DNA from: Euryarchaeota archaeon UBA433
GTDB taxonomy: Archaea; Thermoplasmatota; Poseidoniia; Poseidoniales; Poseidoniaceae
Assembly: GCA_002495535.1 (NCBI GenBank)
Contig: DAFX01000035.1
Location: forward strand, 3,837-18,677
DNA length: 14,841 nucleotides
Direction of reading: 5' to 3'
Shown: positions 6,401 through 13,350 of the stretch, piece after piece
Layout: the number at the start of each line of letters is the position of its first letter
How positions within the stretch are numbered: position 1 is the first letter of the stretch
Made by a program: the position numbers and the translations under genes
The notes under the pieces: generated by a model
What the model was told of the DNA's origin: nothing
The model's database searches: none
The model's input: only the letters and a program-made list of their open reading frames with translations

Positions 6401-8759
6401 CAAAAGAGCCAAACACGTCACCTGTCCTCATGCCCTTCCCAGACGCTAACCACGAATGGCTTTCCAACTCTTGATCGATAGCAAACGTTTGCTGAAGACT
6501 TGCCACTGCTTGTCCGTTTCCTGAATATGCAGCACAATCCAGGTAGATGTCTCGGTTCAGGCTGGTGATTTCACCATCGCTCAACGCCGTGTCCCAAATC
6601 ATAACCTCATCGATTTTCCCTTCGAAATACGTGCTCCCTGCTCGGTTCACACCAAGCCTGTAGGATTCGATGGTGTCAACGCTTCCAGATGGGAAGGCCG
6701 TGGTGCGTACAAGCACTCCATCGAGGTATTGTTCGGCCACACCGTTTTCAAACACGGTGACTAAATGAGTCCAATTTTGTGCCCTGATGGCCCCGAAGGT
6801 GTGAGTTTGGTTGTTGTGAAGGCGCCACTCACCGTTGAATACCGCATGTTGGAAAGAAGCGTTTGAGCCTGCTTGCGCTCCCGCTGCAAAAACAGAAGCG
6901 TAATTCGAGAGGTTCGATGCGTTCGCCCAAACCCACTGGCTGATGGTGAAGGTGCCATTCCAATCTTGAACATCGACCTCAAGGTAATCGTCCACTCCAT
7001 CGTACCACAAGCAGCCGCCATCAACGCATGCGTTCCAATTGCTCGCATTCATGTTGTAAAGCGTGAAGTGATCTCCCGATGCTGAATCGTTTGCTGATGA
7101 TCCTGAACCGTCCTCAAAAGACCAATGATGTTGTAGGTCGTTGGAAGATGGAATGTAATCTCCAGCAAGTTGGTACGACGTGGAGGGAATGGGTGCTTTT
7201 GTTTGATTTGGCCCTTCCCATTGCAGGGTCAATCCGTGAGGCCCTCCTCCTTGGAAGAACTCAATCCTGAAATCATGCAGCCCTTCATCGAGAATGATGC
7301 TGTTGGACTGTTCCCGCATCCCGTGGCTGCCATAATTGGTCACGAGGCTGGCATCGTTGAGCCAAAATTCAGAACCGTCGTCGCTGGTCAGATAAAAGGT
7401 CCAATTGCCGGTTTCCGGCACATCGATAAGGCCACTGAATCGAGCCCCCCAATCGTTTTTGAAACGATTGTCAAGACCGGGGTAGGCGTTGTAGCGTGAG
7501 GTGTAATCCAGTTCTGTCTCGATTCTGATGTGATCGGGGACGCGGTCGATGAGTGAAGGCATTGAGCCGGTGTTGAAACTGACTCCATCATTGTCAAAGA
7601 ATTCTGCGAAAATCCCGGGTGAACCATCCGCTGCCTCGGGCATGCACTCTGCTGCCACTGCAGCTTCCATAGCAGAAGAACCACCGTCTTTCACGGAAGA
7701 TTGCAGGGTCCAATTGAAAGAATCCCCTGAAGAGAGTGTCGGGAGGGTGGCTTCCCAAAATTTGGAGCCGCTTGAAGTGGAACTGCTGGCAGTGTCAAAG
7801 CCTCCGTTGGGCAATGAATTACTCGCCCAACCCCCGTCGTTCGAACCCCACGACGCGTAGCCCATCACGTTGCTGATGTTGGTGAGAAACTCTGAAGTTT
7901 CATCAAAGTGCGTTGGAAGACCAAGCGTTGCGTTTAATGTGGTGTTTGCCGTGTATAAATCATCGTTCCAGAACTTGTAACCAGAACCGTTTCGATTTGT
8001 GGCCAGGTCCAAGGCGAAAACACCACGTGAGCCTAAACTGTTGTTCGCTTTCTCGATCAATCCGAGTGCAGTTTCGACCGTGTAGCCAGTCAAACGGGTG
8101 ATAAGGAAAAATCCGTATGTCTCGCGGCTGAACGCCTCCATACTTTTCCCGGCAAGTGGACCATAGTCGTGGTCAACCCAATAATCTGCACCGACACTGC
8201 TGTTGTACTGCCCGCCAACCAGCGCTAATTCCTGGTCAAAGCTTGCTTTGTCGTTGCCACCATTGATACGCAAAGGCATTCCTTTGGTTGTCACCAAGTA
8301 ATTGATGCTCGAGGCGTTAGAGCGGTTTTGGATCATTTCGAGGAAGGGTTCTGCAAAATAGGTATTGAACTGATCTCGATTGATAGTTTCCTTCGTTGGA
8401 GCACTGCTGTTATTGAACACGAAAACGCGCTCCATGCTGATGTTGCGGGCGGTGATGAAAGCCCATCCAATGGTCCTGCTTGCTTCTGAATTGTTGTTGA
8501 TCAACACCCCAACATCGCTGTAATCGTACACCGACAAGAAGTCAAAACCTTGAGGCATAGCAATTGCAGACCAGGGGGATTGATTCCAAACTGATTGGTT
8601 GGATTCTGTGCTAAATCCTACAAAAGCCTCCTCGAGATGACGCTCAAGGGGATGCGAGCTGTTCTGCGCGGTGGGCCCTGGGGTTGGAATCAGAGAGATG
8701 ACTGGTGATAACAACAGCAGAAGAACAAATGAAAACGCAGTGAACTTCGTCTTCATCAT
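3474..8759 (-). CDS. Giant membrane-anchored surface protein: TIGR03790-like, PA14, LamG, CARDB/Ig-like
   Basis: A protein of about 1761 residues, exported and anchored at its C terminus. Residues 1-25 are a signal peptide (MMKTK, then a leucine-rich core). Residues about 83-310 match the TIGR03790 family, of unknown function (DVGVLINNNS, YLVTTKGMPLRI, YASWGSNDGG), and its closing part (GVKGYVYEPYLTAVG, VGDPKMAPY) reappears at about 900-955. Between these lie PA14 (about 381-530), a LamG-type jelly roll (about 543-738) and what looks like a split carbohydrate-binding jelly roll. CARDB-like and Ig-like domains follow. A single membrane helix (about 1656-1675, followed by RR) leads to an acidic tail of about 85 residues. 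N-glycosylation sequons are very dense throughout. The two adjacent ATGs at 8759 and 8756 are preferred because they begin the signal peptide; a longer reading from 8930 would bury it. Sugar binding or particle adhesion is plausible but inferred. Confidence 0.85.
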   Translation of the reverse strand: MMKTKFTAFSFVLLLLLSPVISLIPTPGPTAQNSSHPLERHLEEAFVGFSTESNQSVWNQSPWSAIAMPQGFDFLSVYDYSDVGVLINNNSEASRTIGWAFITARNISMERVFVFNNSSAPTKETINRDQFNTYFAEPFLEMIQNRSNASSINYLVTTKGMPLRINGGNDKASFDQELALVGGQYNSSVGADYWVDHDYGPLAGKSMEAFSRETYGFFLITRLTGYTVETALGLIEKANNSLGSRGVFALDLATNRNGSGYKFWNDDLYTANTTLNATLGLPTHFDETSEFLTNISNVMGYASWGSNDGGWASNSLPNGGFDTASSSTSSGSKFWEATLPTLSSGDSFNWTLQSSVKDGGSSAMEAAVAAECMPEAADGSPGIFAEFFDNDGVSFNTGSMPSLIDRVPDHIRIETELDYTSRYNAYPGLDNRFKNDWGARFSGLIDVPETGNWTFYLTSDDGSEFWLNDASLVTNYGSHGMREQSNSIILDEGLHDFRIEFFQGGGPHGLTLQWEGPNQTKAPIPSTSYQLAGDYIPSSNDLQHHWSFEDGSGSSANDSASGDHFTLYNMNASNWNACVDGGCLWYDGVDDYLEVDVQDWNGTFTISQWVWANASNLSNYASVFAAGAQAGSNASFQHAVFNGEWRLHNNQTHTFGAIRAQNWTHLVTVFENGVAEQYLDGVLVRTTAFPSGSVDTIESYRLGVNRAGSTYFEGKIDEVMIWDTALSDGEITSLNRDIYLDCAAYSGNGQAVASLQQTFAIDQELESHSWLASGKGMRTGDVFGSFEMVIEGLDSNGTVVSTNTSSDSSEFGTSWSSLTMRFEPHSDAIELRITIPLDLVATSTDGSVYLDSFNVYPIRPNHEWVNGSIAETAVSTGGRSFTTGTTYGQSLVADLLEDGASGVKGYVYEPYLTAVGLSSVLLSSYAGGYNLAEAHAAANLQSGWMGVTVGDPKMAPYADQFHDINIIDVRVPNNASYGVPTTVQLAIENRGMAEANGSLLIQDIQGNIVLFRGDLSLPAGDVTGSRTLLNVTITPQKVGWMDLRVRYDSSSNASERIMTNNLDTLRLWVNAPPTIDAVYCDATTYARGDSFICTVEATDDIEVLSVKIAWAVVTDAENLTSVPWIEQNLGPLDSTKWQTSIILPTNLTLGTLVIGAYATDASQQTTHLLSDDVAEIVDAQAQWFGPSIEGVDAQAWSGATPLPYAPNGGFVRGQVTPIKACVLDADHDSSSENATILSSKGTVGAVSHQQQLDANHHCYLSTIYLEVGASLEKVSFEVRSPSGQLLSSRLIGVRDLAPEAQIDLVDANASPLDRVRGGGNEYLRVTFTDLDDPLSSVTGDLSIEWPGAAAAILPLDVPDIQNALMVELPALDQPLESGELIVSVDATGRHGATMEIEERFTFLLSPPLVLDSKICSDKGAVESLRFGETLTLYAVIESERPLETVQATMSQLGWAVAAPALTGDAAPALPPTCLLNETTQDELHRSLVTFRLRLDGSFIDGEGQIMLVVRDIDGLSSSEKISINLFHAAPSLSINLLSNATAGDRITPVAYVSDLDGLTDVECQSTVYGNDTYLANFTLSPQTDGLDALNGTLSYVYPTTQALGNTTLRFNFTCADGWGQENTTFVEVTLLPMPPCLDCNTSLTDSSEGQGVDLTQYWAIAGIVVVVLSLAITSFIRRSGREETPELWAVEEVGIEEVEAEGAGIELMEGSDIPAGWSPEAYLEWLEGEMPQGWQLEQWEEFVVQQMEYFTLESSDMAEKD

Positions 8760-8784
8760 CGAAGTTGGCTGATGGATGTATGGT

Positions 8785-8800
8785 TTAGCAGTACCGCTAA
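8785..8800. promoter_or_regulatory. Near-palindrome upstream of the giant surface-protein gene
   Basis: TTAGCAGTACCGCTAA is a 16-base palindrome with one mismatched base pair, 26-41 bases before the surface-protein start. The place and shape would suit a dimeric regulator such as an Lrp-type protein, but a single copy of this length can occur by chance. Confidence 0.2.
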
Positions 8801-8847
8801 GAAGTCCATGCAATAGAAGCGGCAAATGGGTAATCTCGCTCGTTTTG

Positions 8848-8860
8848 AATTTTAAAAAAA
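8848..8860. promoter_or_regulatory. AT-rich core of the divergent promoter region
   Basis: The 169 bases between the surface-protein gene (minus) and the macro-domain gene (plus) hold one A/T tract, AATTTTAAAAAAA, the only good TATA-like element there. It could serve the macro-DacZ operon (about 70 bases to the ATG) or, read on the other strand, the surface-protein gene (about 90 bases). I cannot decide which; the rest of the spacer shows no other clear signal. Confidence 0.35.
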
Positions 8861-8928
8861 CCGTGATTTCAGGCGTTTTCATCATTGGTTTGCGAACTTG
8901 ATAAGTAAGGTGGCCTCTCTTGCTTGGC

Positions 8929-9555
8929 ATGATGGCAGAACTTTACATGGCGCGAACATGCAAGTGGGGCGTGCTACGAGTTGTCGGTGGAGATGTGTGG
9001 AATCACAGCGGTGATGTTCTCATCACCCCAGCGAACAACAGGCTCTCTGGCAGAGAAGGTCTCGATGCCCTCATTCACAAGAAAGCAGGGCAAGAGTTGA
9101 CCGATGTCACCCGTAACATTTGCCTCGATATGCGGAAAATCAACGCCCCTCCATGCGCTGTCACCAAGAATGTGGTCACCGAACCTTACCAGCTAGCAAC
9201 GAATTTCAAGCATATCATTCACGTTGTTGGCCCTGATTGCCGCCGACCAAATCAAGATGAAGCCCGCCGAACATTGCTTCCAGAAACCTATGCAAACCTG
9301 TTTGCTACGCTTGCAGAGATGGATGTCGATTCCATTGTTTCGCCCCCAATTTCCATGGGGATCTTCGCTTACCCTCACCGTGAAGGCGCACGGCTGACCC
9401 TCGAAATTATCCTTGGTTTGCTCGATGGGGAAGAGGACCCTGGCTTCAGCCAATACACAATCGTTGTCAAAGAACGGAACTTTATTTCAAACATGCGAAC
9501 GGTCTACCGCGAAACGGAAGACCAACTGCCCGGCATCGATACAACCACTGCGTGA
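8929..9555 (+). CDS. Macro-domain protein (ADP-ribose-type ligand binding)
   Basis: A 208-residue single macro domain. Matching blocks in order: VVGGDVW (the GD that contacts adenine), LITPANNRLSGREGLDALIHKKAG (the NAAN...GGGGVDGAIHRAAG region of classic members), the IIHVVGP strand, and SPPISMGIFAYPHREGARLTL (the phosphate-loop region). Two departures are visible: the first asparagine of NAAN is threonine (TPAN), and the glycine-rich loop GGGG reads GRE, so hydrolase activity cannot be assumed. Macro domains bind ADP-ribose, its acetyl esters or related nucleotides. The gene lies 9 bases before dacZ on the same strand, hinting at a job linked to adenine-nucleotide signalling. Start uncertain: ATG at 8929 or 8932; a TTG at 8920 has the better AAGGTGG site; ATG 8947 would trim the N terminus. 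Confidence 0.88.
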   Translation: MMAELYMARTCKWGVLRVVGGDVWNHSGDVLITPANNRLSGREGLDALIHKKAGQELTDVTRNICLDMRKINAPPCAVTKNVVTEPYQLATNFKHIIHVVGPDCRRPNQDEARRTLLPETYANLFATLAEMDVDSIVSPPISMGIFAYPHREGARLTLEIILGLLDGEEDPGFSQYTIVVKERNFISNMRTVYRETEDQLPGIDTTTA

Positions 9556-9564
9556 TGTGAAACC

Positions 9565-10413
9565 ATGGTTGACCTCGCGGCCATGGTCAGCAGTACCCTC
9601 GCCGCTGACCGGAAACCGTTCAATGCTGTTTTGATGATGGCCAGCAACGCACGTAAGGTGAGGCTTGTGGCCGATGTGCTGCCAAAAGAAATGCCTTTGA
9701 CCGTGCTCACCAGTCAAAACAGAGTTGCAGAACACCTTGAGGAAGCTGGCATCGAATGCACCCTGCTCGAGGAGAGCCTGACCGCACAGGGGCTTGGCGT
9801 GCTCAACCAAATGCATGATTTGGTGCTCCAAGCAATTGGCGAGGGGCGTCTGTCAAGGGGTGAACGTTTGCTCGTCGTGCTGGCTGAACCGATTGATGGC
9901 GTGATGGTGATCGACACCACGATGCTCAACACCAACCGTTTTGCCAACCTTGCTCAGGAATTCAATATTGACTTGGAGGTTTTGACTCAATTGATGAAAC
10001 TCGCCCGGCATCTCGGTGGAAGAGGAAGGGAGGGCCATGCGGTCGGGGCGTTGTTTGCAATTGGCGCCCTGCCCTCATTACGAAAGCATTCAACAGCCCT
10101 GGTGCTAAATCCATTCAAAGGCCATCCTCCCGAAAAACGAACCATTCTTGACGAAGCGAATCACGAAACGCTTGCGGAATTCGCTTGGCTAGACGGGGCC
10201 ATTTTATTCAACAAAGAGGGTGTTGCGAGCGATGCTGGGCGATACATTCAGGTGCCAGCGGGCGTGACAACAAAAGCTGGCGAAGGTGGCCGGCACCTTG
10301 CTGCGAGGGCCATATCCCAATTGACTGAAGGGCTTGCTATTTGCGTGTCCTCGACAGGAAGCATCACGCTTTATGCCAGTGGAAGGGATCGTTACAAAGT
10401 CAGGTTGAGCTGA
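9565..10413 (+). CDS. dacZ: Diadenylate cyclase, archaeal DacZ type (c-di-AMP synthase)
   Basis: This enzyme joins two ATP into cyclic di-AMP, a second messenger tied to osmotic and potassium balance. The 282 residues split into an N-terminal part of about 110 residues with the look of a pyruvate-kinase C-terminal-like fold (VLMMASNARKVRLVADVLP, then PLTVLTSQNRVAEHLEEAG), as in archaeal DacZ, and a C-terminal DisA_N cyclase domain. The cyclase motifs are intact: GREGHAVGALFAIG at 154-167, LNPFKGH at 181-187, DGA at 210-212 and GGRHLAARAIS at 241-251, corresponding to the DGA and RHR-type catalytic motifs. The third residue of RHR is leucine here. No membrane helix, so cytoplasmic. It starts 9 bases after the macro-domain gene, forming a likely two-gene operon, and its stop directly abuts the stop of the convergent gene on the minus strand. 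Confidence 0.92.
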   Translation: MVDLAAMVSSTLAADRKPFNAVLMMASNARKVRLVADVLPKEMPLTVLTSQNRVAEHLEEAGIECTLLEESLTAQGLGVLNQMHDLVLQAIGEGRLSRGERLLVVLAEPIDGVMVIDTTMLNTNRFANLAQEFNIDLEVLTQLMKLARHLGGRGREGHAVGALFAIGALPSLRKHSTALVLNPFKGHPPEKRTILDEANHETLAEFAWLDGAILFNKEGVASDAGRYIQVPAGVTTKAGEGGRHLAARAISQLTEGLAICVSSTGSITLYASGRDRYKVRLS

Positions 10414-11052
10414 TCATTCCTCTTCAATCGATCTTCGAGAAGAATTGAGGCCACGTTCTGCTGAATTCAATCGTTCAGTCGCCAATTCAAGTTCAGATTG
10501 CGCGTGCGTGAGTCTCGCTTGATTCAAATTCCGTTCAATGCTTAATTTGCTGCGATTGATGCTGCTTAGTCGTTGATTGCGATCTTTTGGCTTGAGAGCC
10601 TCGCCCCGTTGATTCATCAGCCATTCTTCAAGCAGGGCTTGGCCCCACTCTGGAGCCCGAAGGCGTGCTGAGAGGATAATCTCCGATGAGCGATGACGAA
10701 AGCGGACCCTTCCATCTGGAGTTCGATGGGCTTGAATTGAGCCCGGGCTCCAACGGTCTTGCGGGATATGGAGGTGCGCCTTACAGTGCAATCTACCGTC
10801 AACTTCGTGAGTGAAATCAGCGACCAAAACCCCTCGATTGAGTTTGATAAACACCTGGAGCACGTCGTCGTGGGAGTCCCATTCCGAGAGGGCCATTGGC
10901 ACTTGGCCCCACGTCTCCTCACACCACGCTTCGAGGGCCATCTTGTGGGACAACATGGCACTTGGTTGAATCGAACCGTATTCAACTTTGTTCATCACCC
11001 ACCAAGACAATTCGGTTAAGGTTGAAGGCAGAAGACTTGTTGGCCGACTCAT
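10414..11052 (-). CDS. Unrecognised protein with C-terminal coiled coil
   Basis: A 212-residue soluble protein that I do not recognise. Residues 1-140 look globular, with several tryptophans (ELSWWVMNKVEYGS, EETWGQVPMALSEW, DRWSPGS, PEWGQALLEEWL) and alternating strands around residues 65-130. Residues about 150-212 are a charged, Gln/Arg/Glu-rich helix (SIERNLNQARLTHAQ and on to the end) that should form a coiled coil. There is no signal peptide or membrane helix. The ATG at 11052 overlaps the start codon of the divergent protease gene (shared CATG); an internal ATG at 10995 would remove 19 residues and leave about 55 bases between the genes. A TATA-like GAATATACC lies inside the protease gene at 11115-11123. 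The stop abuts that of dacZ with no spacer. Function unknown. Confidence 0.7.
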   Translation of the reverse strand: MSRPTSLLPSTLTELSWWVMNKVEYGSIQPSAMLSHKMALEAWCEETWGQVPMALSEWDSHDDVLQVFIKLNRGVLVADFTHEVDGRLHCKAHLHIPQDRWSPGSIQAHRTPDGRVRFRHRSSEIILSARLRAPEWGQALLEEWLMNQRGEALKPKDRNQRLSSINRSKLSIERNLNQARLTHAQSELELATERLNSAERGLNSSRRSIEEE

Positions 11053-12508
11053 GGATGGAGCATGGGGGTCGGTTCAGGCCGATTGGAAACTTGTGCTCCT
11101 TTTGGTGCTGCTCTGGTATATTCTCTTACGAGCATGGGAGCGAAACGGCACACTGGACCGCTGGAACGCCAGTCGCGTGTTCGGCTTTGTCCTCATGGTT
11201 CGAGGAACATACGGCTTGAAAGCCCTCGAAAAGGTCGCCAAGCCCCGAAAATTTTGGAGGATCTATGGCGAGGTCGCTCTGTGGATTTGTGTTGGTTCAA
11301 TGCTGCTTGTCGGTTTATTGATGGGTTTGGCCTTCATTGGAGCCCTGCTTTCTCCGCCGACCACGCCACCTCCGTCTGCGAGTGAACTCGTAGCAATTCC
11401 AGGACTCAACCCAATGATCCCGCTCGGCTGGGGGGCAATGGCGTTCATTGTCGCCTTAGTCATTCACGAATTTGGCCATGGTTTGCTCGCTCGGGCCCAC
11501 GGTATGCGAATTCGAGCGTTCGGCCTGCTTCAACTTGGGCCGTTGCCGTTAGGAGCGTTCGCAGAACCTCAGTACGAAGAATTGCATCGCGCACCACGCA
11601 GAGAACGTATGCGGATGTTTGCTGCAGGTCCTGCGACCAACTTGTTTGCCGCTTTTGTCTGCTTATTGATGCTCGGTGGTTTAGCCGGACAACTCGTCTC
11701 GACCACGCCACACCCACACGTGCGAGCCCTCGTTGTCGATGGGGGGGCAGAAGAAGCCGGAATGGAACCTTGGGATTTGATCCTCACAATCAATGGAACT
11801 GAAGTCATTGGACTTGATGGCTTTAGGGACGAACTGAACGCCTACAAAGCAAATGACACTGTATTGATGGATGTGCTGCATGAAAATGGAGAGCAAGAAA
11901 CTCTCACAGTGGTGCTGGGCGACAAATACCAGTACTATCAGGACCTAGGATGGAGTAAAGAAACAATCGAAGCGGCTGAAATCGCGCCCGAAGACCCGTT
12001 TTTGGGGGTTGAGGGGTTAGGTGAAGGAACACAAGGTATCGACCGATTAGCCGGACCATTTTCACCACGTTTTGAAGGTGGAACGCTCGTCAAAAGCGTC
12101 TATGCTCCTTTCCACATTTTGACCATCATGATCGTTCCCTTCCAGTTGCAAGGTGTTTCGATGTACCCTATGGAAGAAGCAATGCTGACCGCTGCCGATG
12201 ACGGTTTGGGCGCTGTTCTTGGTACCAACGGGGTGTTGTTCATGGTCAATTTCTTCTTCTGGTTGATGTGGGTCAACATCCTACTTGGATTCACCAATTT
12301 GATTCCAATGGTGCCATTTGACGGTGGTCATCTGTTCAAGGACACCCTCCACGGCACTCTTTCGTCTGTCAAAAAGCTCGGGAAGAAAACAAAACTGTGG
12401 GACATTCACCCGATGTGGATCGATCACATTTCGAGTAAAGCATCGAACTTTTCTTCGCTCGCTTTGTTGATGATGTTAATCTTCATCATTGCCGTGCCTT
12501 ACTTGTGA
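11051..12508 (+). CDS. M50 (site-2 type) intramembrane metalloprotease with PDZ domain
   Basis: A 485-residue polytopic membrane protease of the S2P/RseP family, which cuts substrates within the membrane. The zinc site is complete: HEFGH at residues 139-143 in a membrane helix, and the third ligand in the NLIPMVPFDGG motif (Asp 424). Hydrophobic segments lie at about 12-28, 68-95, 124-145, 190-212, 355-370, 395-425 and the extreme C terminus. Residues about 220-295 form a PDZ domain (VRALVVDGGAEEAGMEPWDLILTINGTEV), which usually gates substrate access. Known relatives release membrane-bound regulators or clear signal-peptide remnants; the substrate here is unknown. I place the start at 11051, shortly before the first membrane helix; an ATG at 10988 would add 21 residues and overlap the divergent gene. 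The stop is 5 bases from that of the Hjc-like gene. Confidence 0.9.
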   Translation: MDGAWGSVQADWKLVLLLVLLWYILLRAWERNGTLDRWNASRVFGFVLMVRGTYGLKALEKVAKPRKFWRIYGEVALWICVGSMLLVGLLMGLAFIGALLSPPTTPPPSASELVAIPGLNPMIPLGWGAMAFIVALVIHEFGHGLLARAHGMRIRAFGLLQLGPLPLGAFAEPQYEELHRAPRRERMRMFAAGPATNLFAAFVCLLMLGGLAGQLVSTTPHPHVRALVVDGGAEEAGMEPWDLILTINGTEVIGLDGFRDELNAYKANDTVLMDVLHENGEQETLTVVLGDKYQYYQDLGWSKETIEAAEIAPEDPFLGVEGLGEGTQGIDRLAGPFSPRFEGGTLVKSVYAPFHILTIMIVPFQLQGVSMYPMEEAMLTAADDGLGAVLGTNGVLFMVNFFFWLMWVNILLGFTNLIPMVPFDGGHLFKDTLHGTLSSVKKLGKKTKLWDIHPMWIDHISSKASNFSSLALLMMLIFIIAVPYL

Positions 12509-12513
12509 ACACA

Positions 12514-13197
12514 TCAAGATCGCCGCCTGGCTAATTCTGCCAGCACGTTAGTTTGTGTTCGCCCGCGCAAAACTGCACCGAGCGGCTTGGGCTGAGGTGC
12601 GTCAGAAGAGGTATCGGGCAAATCGCTTGGTGGCGATGCTGAGGCCCGTGCAGTCAATCCAGCAAGTGTTGCGGCTTCAGAGCCTGCTGTAGAACAGAGC
12701 AAAGCAACGAATTGATTGAGCGGCATCCCGGACTCCCAATGCAAATAATTTGAGCCATTACGCGTTTTCGGAAACGGAGGGATCCACTTCTCAAGCTGCC
12801 GCAATCGGCCAGTCAAATTTGAAGTTTCAACGCGAAACACGCGCCATGAATCCCCTCGTACGCCTTTCAAACGATGGGCGTAAAGCGGCATCAAATGACA
12901 GCGTTCACCTTCATTGACCATTGCATCATACTGATCTTTTGTCCGACCAGAGAGGTACAGTTTGTCCGCCTTGGTGCTTTTGACTTCAATTGGGAAGCAT
13001 AAATCACCACGTAGGGCAAGTAAATCACCCGTGCCTTCCATACCTGATCCTGCGGCTCGAACGACCAAAAAAGGACGATCAAGCACCAAACGCATGCGCT
13101 CTTTTTCCACTGGTGAACACGACCGAATCACCCCTTCCACCCCTTTTGGGACGCCAGCAAGCACCTGGCGTAATTCCCGTTCATACTGGCTGGACAC
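12514..13197 (-). CDS. hjc: Hjc-like Holliday junction resolvase with C-terminal extension
   Basis: Archaeal Hjc enzymes cut four-way DNA junctions during recombination and fork repair, using a PD-(D/E)XK nuclease fold. The pattern is present: SSQYERELRQVL at the N terminus with the first acidic residue, FLVVRAAGS, then GDLLAL (Asp 58) and IEVKS (Glu 71 and Lys 73). It is unusual in size: 227 residues against about 130 in known Hjc. There is an insert of about 25 residues between the first helix and the FLVVRAAG strand, and an extension after about residue 125 that carries a PFPKTRNGSNYLHWESG block and a Pro/Ser-rich stretch. The start is a GTG at 13197; an in-frame stop three codons upstream leaves no earlier choice. 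It is divergent from the RuvC-like gene. The general nuclease call is safer than the exact substrate. Confidence 0.78.
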   Translation of the reverse strand: MSSQYERELRQVLAGVPKGVEGVIRSCSPVEKERMRLVLDRPFLVVRAAGSGMEGTGDLLALRGDLCFPIEVKSTKADKLYLSGRTKDQYDAMVNEGERCHLMPLYAHRLKGVRGDSWRVFRVETSNLTGRLRQLEKWIPPFPKTRNGSNYLHWESGMPLNQFVALLCSTAGSEAATLAGLTARASASPPSDLPDTSSDAPQPKPLGAVLRGRTQTNVLAELARRRS

Positions 13198-13233
13198 AAC
13201 CGCCCATCAATGTCAATCGTTCTTGATGACTTC

Positions 13234-13245
13234 GGCTAAAAACAC
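13234..13245 (-). promoter_or_regulatory. Possible TATA box of the Hjc-like gene
   Basis: GTGTTTTTAGCC on the minus strand, about 43 bases before the GTG start, close to the distance seen for the better MC1 TATA box. The remainder of the 153-base divergent spacer shows no clear element for the plus-strand gene at 13351. Confidence 0.3.
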
Positions 13246-13350
13246 GACTTAGAAGCAAAATTCAGCGGGTAAAGATTTGAGCGAAGTGTACAAACTTCCT
13301 TGAACCCCCCCTGTTGTTCCAATGACGTGACGAGGCTGGCGATTCGAACC

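Noticed and set aside
8760..8930. N-terminal extension of 57 residues on the giant protein
   Set aside because: It would place a clear signal peptide internally and overlap the macro-domain gene; the ATGs at 8759/8756 fit export.
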